Source: Pseudomonadota bacterium (lineage in GTDB: Bacteria; Chloroflexota; UBA6077; JAJPGT01). Taken from it: a DNA stretch of 64,000 nt. The notes below the pieces were generated by a model, which was not told where the DNA came from, did not search any database, and saw only the letters and a list, made by a program, of their open reading frames with translations. Positions within the stretch are counted from its first letter, which is position 1. Each line of letters begins with the position of its first letter. A program made the position numbers and the translations under genes. This document shows positions 60,967 to 64,000 of the stretch, in pieces. The stretch is taken from positions 62,001 through 126,000 of the forward strand of contig JAJPGT010000020.1 in assembly GCA_021325655.1 (NCBI GenBank), given 5' to 3'.

Positions 60967-61089
60967 AACACCGTAGCTGCTGCATAGCGCCAGCCGAGCG
61001 GCCGCCAGGGGTGACGCACGTCTCCGCCAGGCGAGCTGAGCGATAGTTCTGGCGCCCCGGGCTCTGGCACACCAGAGGGGGAGGAGTCG

Positions 61090-63051
61090 GTGAGCGACAG
61101 CGGGCCGTGCCCAGAGCGCTATCGACCGATCAGCGCCTACGCGCTGATCGGGGACTGCCACACCGCGGCGCTGGTCTCGGACCACGGCTCCATCGACTGG
61201 TACTGTCCTACCCGGTTCGACGCGCCGGCGGTGTTCTGCCGGCTGCTCGACGACCAGCGCGGCGGCTTGTTCCAGATCGCCCCACCGCCACCATTCTCCA
61301 CCCGGCGGCGCTACGTGGAGGCCAGCAACGTACTGGAGACCACCTTTGCCACCGCGCACGGCCGGGTCCGCCTGACTGATCTCCTGCCCGTGCAGCGGCG
61401 CACCGCGGACCACGCCGGCTACGACGTCAGCTCCTGCGGGCGAATCCTGCGCCGGGTGGAGGCGCTGGCGGGCGACGCCGAGGTGGAGCTGCGCTTCCGG
61501 CCGACGTTCGACTTCGCCCGCCCGAACGTGGGCGAGCTGGCCGCGACGGCGTTCGGGGCGTTGGCACGGCACGGGCAGCAGCAGCTCGAGCTGCATTGCC
61601 CCGGGGTGGAGCTTACCGCGGATGGCCAGGGCGGGCTGCAGGGGCGGCTGCGCCTGGGCGCCGGCGAGCAGTGCTGGATTGTGCTTTCGGACCTTTGCCA
61701 GGCCGAGGGACGCGAGCCGCCAGATCCAGACCAGTGCCAGGAGCAGCTCGCGCAGACACTTGAGTACTGGCAGGAATGGGCCGAGAGCTGTACCTACCGC
61801 GGACCCTACCGCGACCAGGTGCTGCGCAGCGCCCTGGCGCTCAAGCTGCTGACCTATGAGCCGACGGGCGCGCTCGTCGCCGCTCCCACCACCTCGCTGC
61901 CGGAGGACCTCGGCGGCGAGCGCAACTGGGACTACCGCTACACCTGGCTGCGCGACAGCTCGCTGATCCTGTTCGCTCTGCTGACCGTCGGCTACGAGGA
62001 GGAGGCTCAGGACTTCATCCAGTGGCTGGAGGGTGTGACCCAGCGGGATCCGCACCGGCCGCTCCAGGTGCTGTACACCGTGGACGGCGAGCGCGAGGTG
62101 CCCGAGCGCACGCTGGACCATCTCGCCGGCTATGCCTGCTCGCGCCCGGTCCGCGTCGGCAACGCGGCCGCCTCGCAGCGGCAGTTCGACATCTATGGCT
62201 CAGTGTTGAACGCGGCGGAGCTGCACTACCGCGCGCACGGGCTGCGAGACCAGCGCCACCAGGCGGGACTGCTCTGCCCGACGCCAGAGGTCTGGGCGCT
62301 GCTCCGTGACCTCGTCGAGCAGGCCGCGCAGCGTTGGGAGGAGCCCGACAACGGCATCTGGGAGGTCCGCGGGCGCCAGCAGCAGTTCCTCTACTCGCGG
62401 CTCATGTGCTGGGCGGCGCTGGATCGCGGGATTCGGCTCGCCCAGGCCCATCAGCTCCCCGCGCCCCTGGCGCGCTGGCAGCGGATCCGTGAGGAGATCC
62501 GGGCCGCGATCCTGGAGCGGGGCTACGACCGGCGGCTGGGCGCCTTCACCCAGGCGTTCGGGAGCCAGGCGCTGGACGCCAGCGCGCTGGCGATCCCGCG
62601 CATCGGCTTCCTGCCAGCCACCGATCCGCGGGTGCGCTCGACCGTAGAGCGCATCCGCCAGGCGCTCACGCAGAATGGACTGGTGTACCGCTATTGCACG
62701 GACGATGGGATCGCCGGCGGAGAAGCGACCTTCGCGCTCTGCAGCTTCTGGCTGGTCGACGCGCTCGCGCTGCAAGGCCGGCTGGATGAGGCGACCGAGC
62801 TGTTCGAGCGCGTGATTGGCTACGCCAACGACGTCGGGCTGCTGTCCGAGGAGATCGACCCGGTGCAGGGGCTCCTGCTCGGCAACTTCCCTCAGGGGTT
62901 CACCCATCTGGGCCTGATCCAGTCGGCCGTGCTGCTGGCCCAGGCGGCCAGGCACGGACCCGAGGAGGAAGCCCAGTCCGAAGCGGACCGGGCCGGGCGG
63001 GCCGGGCGCGCAGCGGCGGGCGGCCATCCGCGGCATCGCGGGGGCACGTAG
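61090..63051 (+). CDS. Glycoside hydrolase family 15 (glucoamylase/trehalase-like)
   Basis: This 653-residue cytoplasmic-type enzyme with no signal peptide has an N-terminal beta-sandwich (RPISAYALIGDCHTAALVSD, HGSIDWYCPTRFDAPAVFCR, VLETTFATAHGRVRLTDLLP) and an (alpha/alpha)6 barrel (AAPTTSLPEDLGGERNWDYR, YTWLRDSSLILFALLTVGYE, DNGIWEVRGRQQQFLYSRLM, LLSEEIDPVQGLLLGNFPQG with the second catalytic Glu). GH15 enzymes of this bacterial branch hydrolyse trehalose or alpha-1,4 glucans. GTG 61090 follows GGGGGAGGAG. Confidence 0.92.
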   Translation: MSDSGPCPERYRPISAYALIGDCHTAALVSDHGSIDWYCPTRFDAPAVFCRLLDDQRGGLFQIAPPPPFSTRRRYVEASNVLETTFATAHGRVRLTDLLPVQRRTADHAGYDVSSCGRILRRVEALAGDAEVELRFRPTFDFARPNVGELAATAFGALARHGQQQLELHCPGVELTADGQGGLQGRLRLGAGEQCWIVLSDLCQAEGREPPDPDQCQEQLAQTLEYWQEWAESCTYRGPYRDQVLRSALALKLLTYEPTGALVAAPTTSLPEDLGGERNWDYRYTWLRDSSLILFALLTVGYEEEAQDFIQWLEGVTQRDPHRPLQVLYTVDGEREVPERTLDHLAGYACSRPVRVGNAAASQRQFDIYGSVLNAAELHYRAHGLRDQRHQAGLLCPTPEVWALLRDLVEQAAQRWEEPDNGIWEVRGRQQQFLYSRLMCWAALDRGIRLAQAHQLPAPLARWQRIREEIRAAILERGYDRRLGAFTQAFGSQALDASALAIPRIGFLPATDPRVRSTVERIRQALTQNGLVYRYCTDDGIAGGEATFALCSFWLVDALALQGRLDEATELFERVIGYANDVGLLSEEIDPVQGLLLGNFPQGFTHLGLIQSAVLLAQAARHGPEEEAQSEADRAGRAGRAAAGGHPRHRGGT

Positions 63052-63203
63052 GCGCCCGCTCGGCAAGCTTCCTGCAGCAGCGTGCTTGCTTGAATGCGCC
63101 CTCGCCGCGCCGCTGGCAGCCAGCCCCGCGCAGCGCGTATCTTGCCCCAGGGAGCCCCGTTCGTGGTCTCCCGCCTAACCCGTTAGCACATCAGGAACGC
63201 AGG

Positions 63204-64000
63204 GTGAGCCCCCTGAGACGCTCCCTTAGCGCCGGCTTGCTCGGCCTCACGGTGTCGGGCTGCCAGGCACCGCTCGACAGCTTCGCGCCCGTCACCACCC
63301 AGGGCCAGTCGATCGTCGGGCTGTTCACGCTCGCTCTCGCCATCTCGGCGCTCATCTTCCTGCTGGTCATCGTGGTGCTCACGGTAGTGCTCGTCCGCTT
63401 TCGCGCCCGGCCCGGGGACGAGGAGCCGCCACAGGTCGAGGGTAACCAGCGGCTGGAGATCGGCTGGACCGCCGCGCCAGCGCTCATCCTGGCTGTGATG
63501 TTTGTGTTGACCCTCCGCACCATGACCAGCGTGAACGCCAGCCCGCCGTCCGCGCTGCGGGTGCGGGTTATCGGGCATCAGTGGTGGTGGGAGTACCAGT
63601 ACCCGGACCTGGGGATCGTGACCGCCAACGAGCTCCATCTGCCTGCCGGCACCCCTGCCCAGCTCGAGCTGACCGGAGCGGACGTTATCCACAGCTTCTG
63701 GGTGCCCCAGTTCGGCTGGAAGCGCGATACGATCCCCGGCAAGATCAACCTGCTGCCGGTGCAGATCGACCAGCCCGGCATCTACGACGGCGCCTGCACC
63801 GAGTACTGCGGCACGCAGCACGCCTGGATGCGGATCCGCGTGGTGGGCCAGAGCCCGAGCGACTTCGACGCCTGGGTGCAGCAGCAGCGCACCCCGGCCC
63901 TGCCACCGAGCGGGGATCTGGCCAGCCGGGGGCAGAGTCTCTACCTCTCGAACACTTGCGTCAACTGCCACACCATCCAGGGCACCCCTTCCAACGGTCG
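63204..64000 (+). CDS. ctaC: Cytochrome c oxidase subunit II with fused cytochrome c domain, 3' end cut by window edge
   Basis: The first 265 codons are seen. A lipoprotein-type leader (LSAGLLGLTVSGCQAP) precedes two transmembrane helices (SIVGLFTLALAISALIFLLV; AAPALILAVMFVLTLRTMTS), the QWWWEYQYPDLGI and DVIHSFWVPQFGWKRDTIPG segments, and the CuA site DGACTEYCGTQHAWMRIRV. Residues after 230 open a class I cytochrome c (SRGQSLYLSNTCVNCHTIQG), so this is a caa3-type subunit. It passes electrons from a donor to subunit I. The start is GTG 63204 after AGGAA. The 152 nt upstream holds no gene I can support. Confidence 0.95.
   Translation, partial: MSPLRRSLSAGLLGLTVSGCQAPLDSFAPVTTQGQSIVGLFTLALAISALIFLLVIVVLTVVLVRFRARPGDEEPPQVEGNQRLEIGWTAAPALILAVMFVLTLRTMTSVNASPPSALRVRVIGHQWWWEYQYPDLGIVTANELHLPAGTPAQLELTGADVIHSFWVPQFGWKRDTIPGKINLLPVQIDQPGIYDGACTEYCGTQHAWMRIRVVGQSPSDFDAWVQQQRTPALPPSGDLASRGQSLYLSNTCVNCHTIQGTPSNG

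Overview
The window is high-GC bacterial chromosome with short intergenic gaps, many GTG starts, many 4-nt ATGA/GTGA gene overlaps, and two tRNA genes. The mix of families (Mo-hydroxylase/CO-dehydrogenase type large subunit, three-gene pyruvate dehydrogenase, LppM- and LmeA-like envelope proteins, class F sortase, LytR-CpsA-Psr enzyme, split formiminotransferase/cyclodeaminase, cytochrome-c-fused cox2) fits a free-living aerobic Gram-positive-like or monoderm organism. A Chloroflexota (Thermomicrobia-like) origin is my best guess, by inference only. I see no insertion sequence, prophage or CRISPR array.

Layout. 1-9300: cut Mo-hydroxylase large subunit (-), small zinc-binding proteins, prs (-), a ParB-like protein fused to an ASCH domain, ATC-hydrolase, VanZ, NIPSNAP and SDR proteins. 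9280-9915: a candidate structured RNA gene (-) and tRNA-Arg(GCG) with a terminator. 9974-11215: WYL regulator and sortase (+). 11225-18564: one long minus-strand operon dprA-topA-M24 peptidase-efp-accB-like-xseA-xseB, in which the accB product lacks the biotin-accepting lysine. 18838-25689: a decayed sugar permease, CitE-like lyase + ornithine-cyclodeaminase-family pair, a CDF metal exporter, and an LCP protein. 25054-34541: divergent fchA/ftcD, envelope proteins, a CAU-anticodon tRNA with an abnormal anticodon loop, a metallo-beta-lactamase-fold operon, an S41 protease, a thioesterase and a DapA-like lyase. 34669-35715: wrecked ABC-F gene. 35723-39224: pdhA-pdhB-pdhC operon (-). 40396-44300: molybdate/tungstate locus (leaderless XRE-PBP regulator, Mop, TupA-like protein without signal peptide, frameshifted ModA, ModB, no ModC). 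44297-53442: LppM-like lipoprotein, sugar-acid kinase, six-bladed NHL protein, phosphoesterase, DoxX, HAD fused to a degenerate P-loop domain. 53707-60966: pyruvate-oxidase-like enzyme and a tightly overlapped oxidoreductase operon (enolase-superfamily dehydratase, two tiny proteins, an internally duplicated membrane protein, gluconate-dehydrogenase subunit 3, GMC flavoprotein with a Cys triad), then a PPC-domain protein, a GH15 enzyme and the start of cytochrome oxidase subunit II.

How it works together. The molybdenum uptake locus can serve the Mo-enzyme at the left edge. Sugar-acid metabolism is a theme (enolase-superfamily enzyme, GMC dehydrogenase, sugar-acid kinase, CitE- and DapA-like lyases, pyruvate oxidase, PDH). 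The 55734-60492 operon is the best candidate for an undescribed system: a membrane-linked GMC dehydrogenase in which a duplicated HLRG-motif membrane protein stands where a cytochrome c subunit would be expected.
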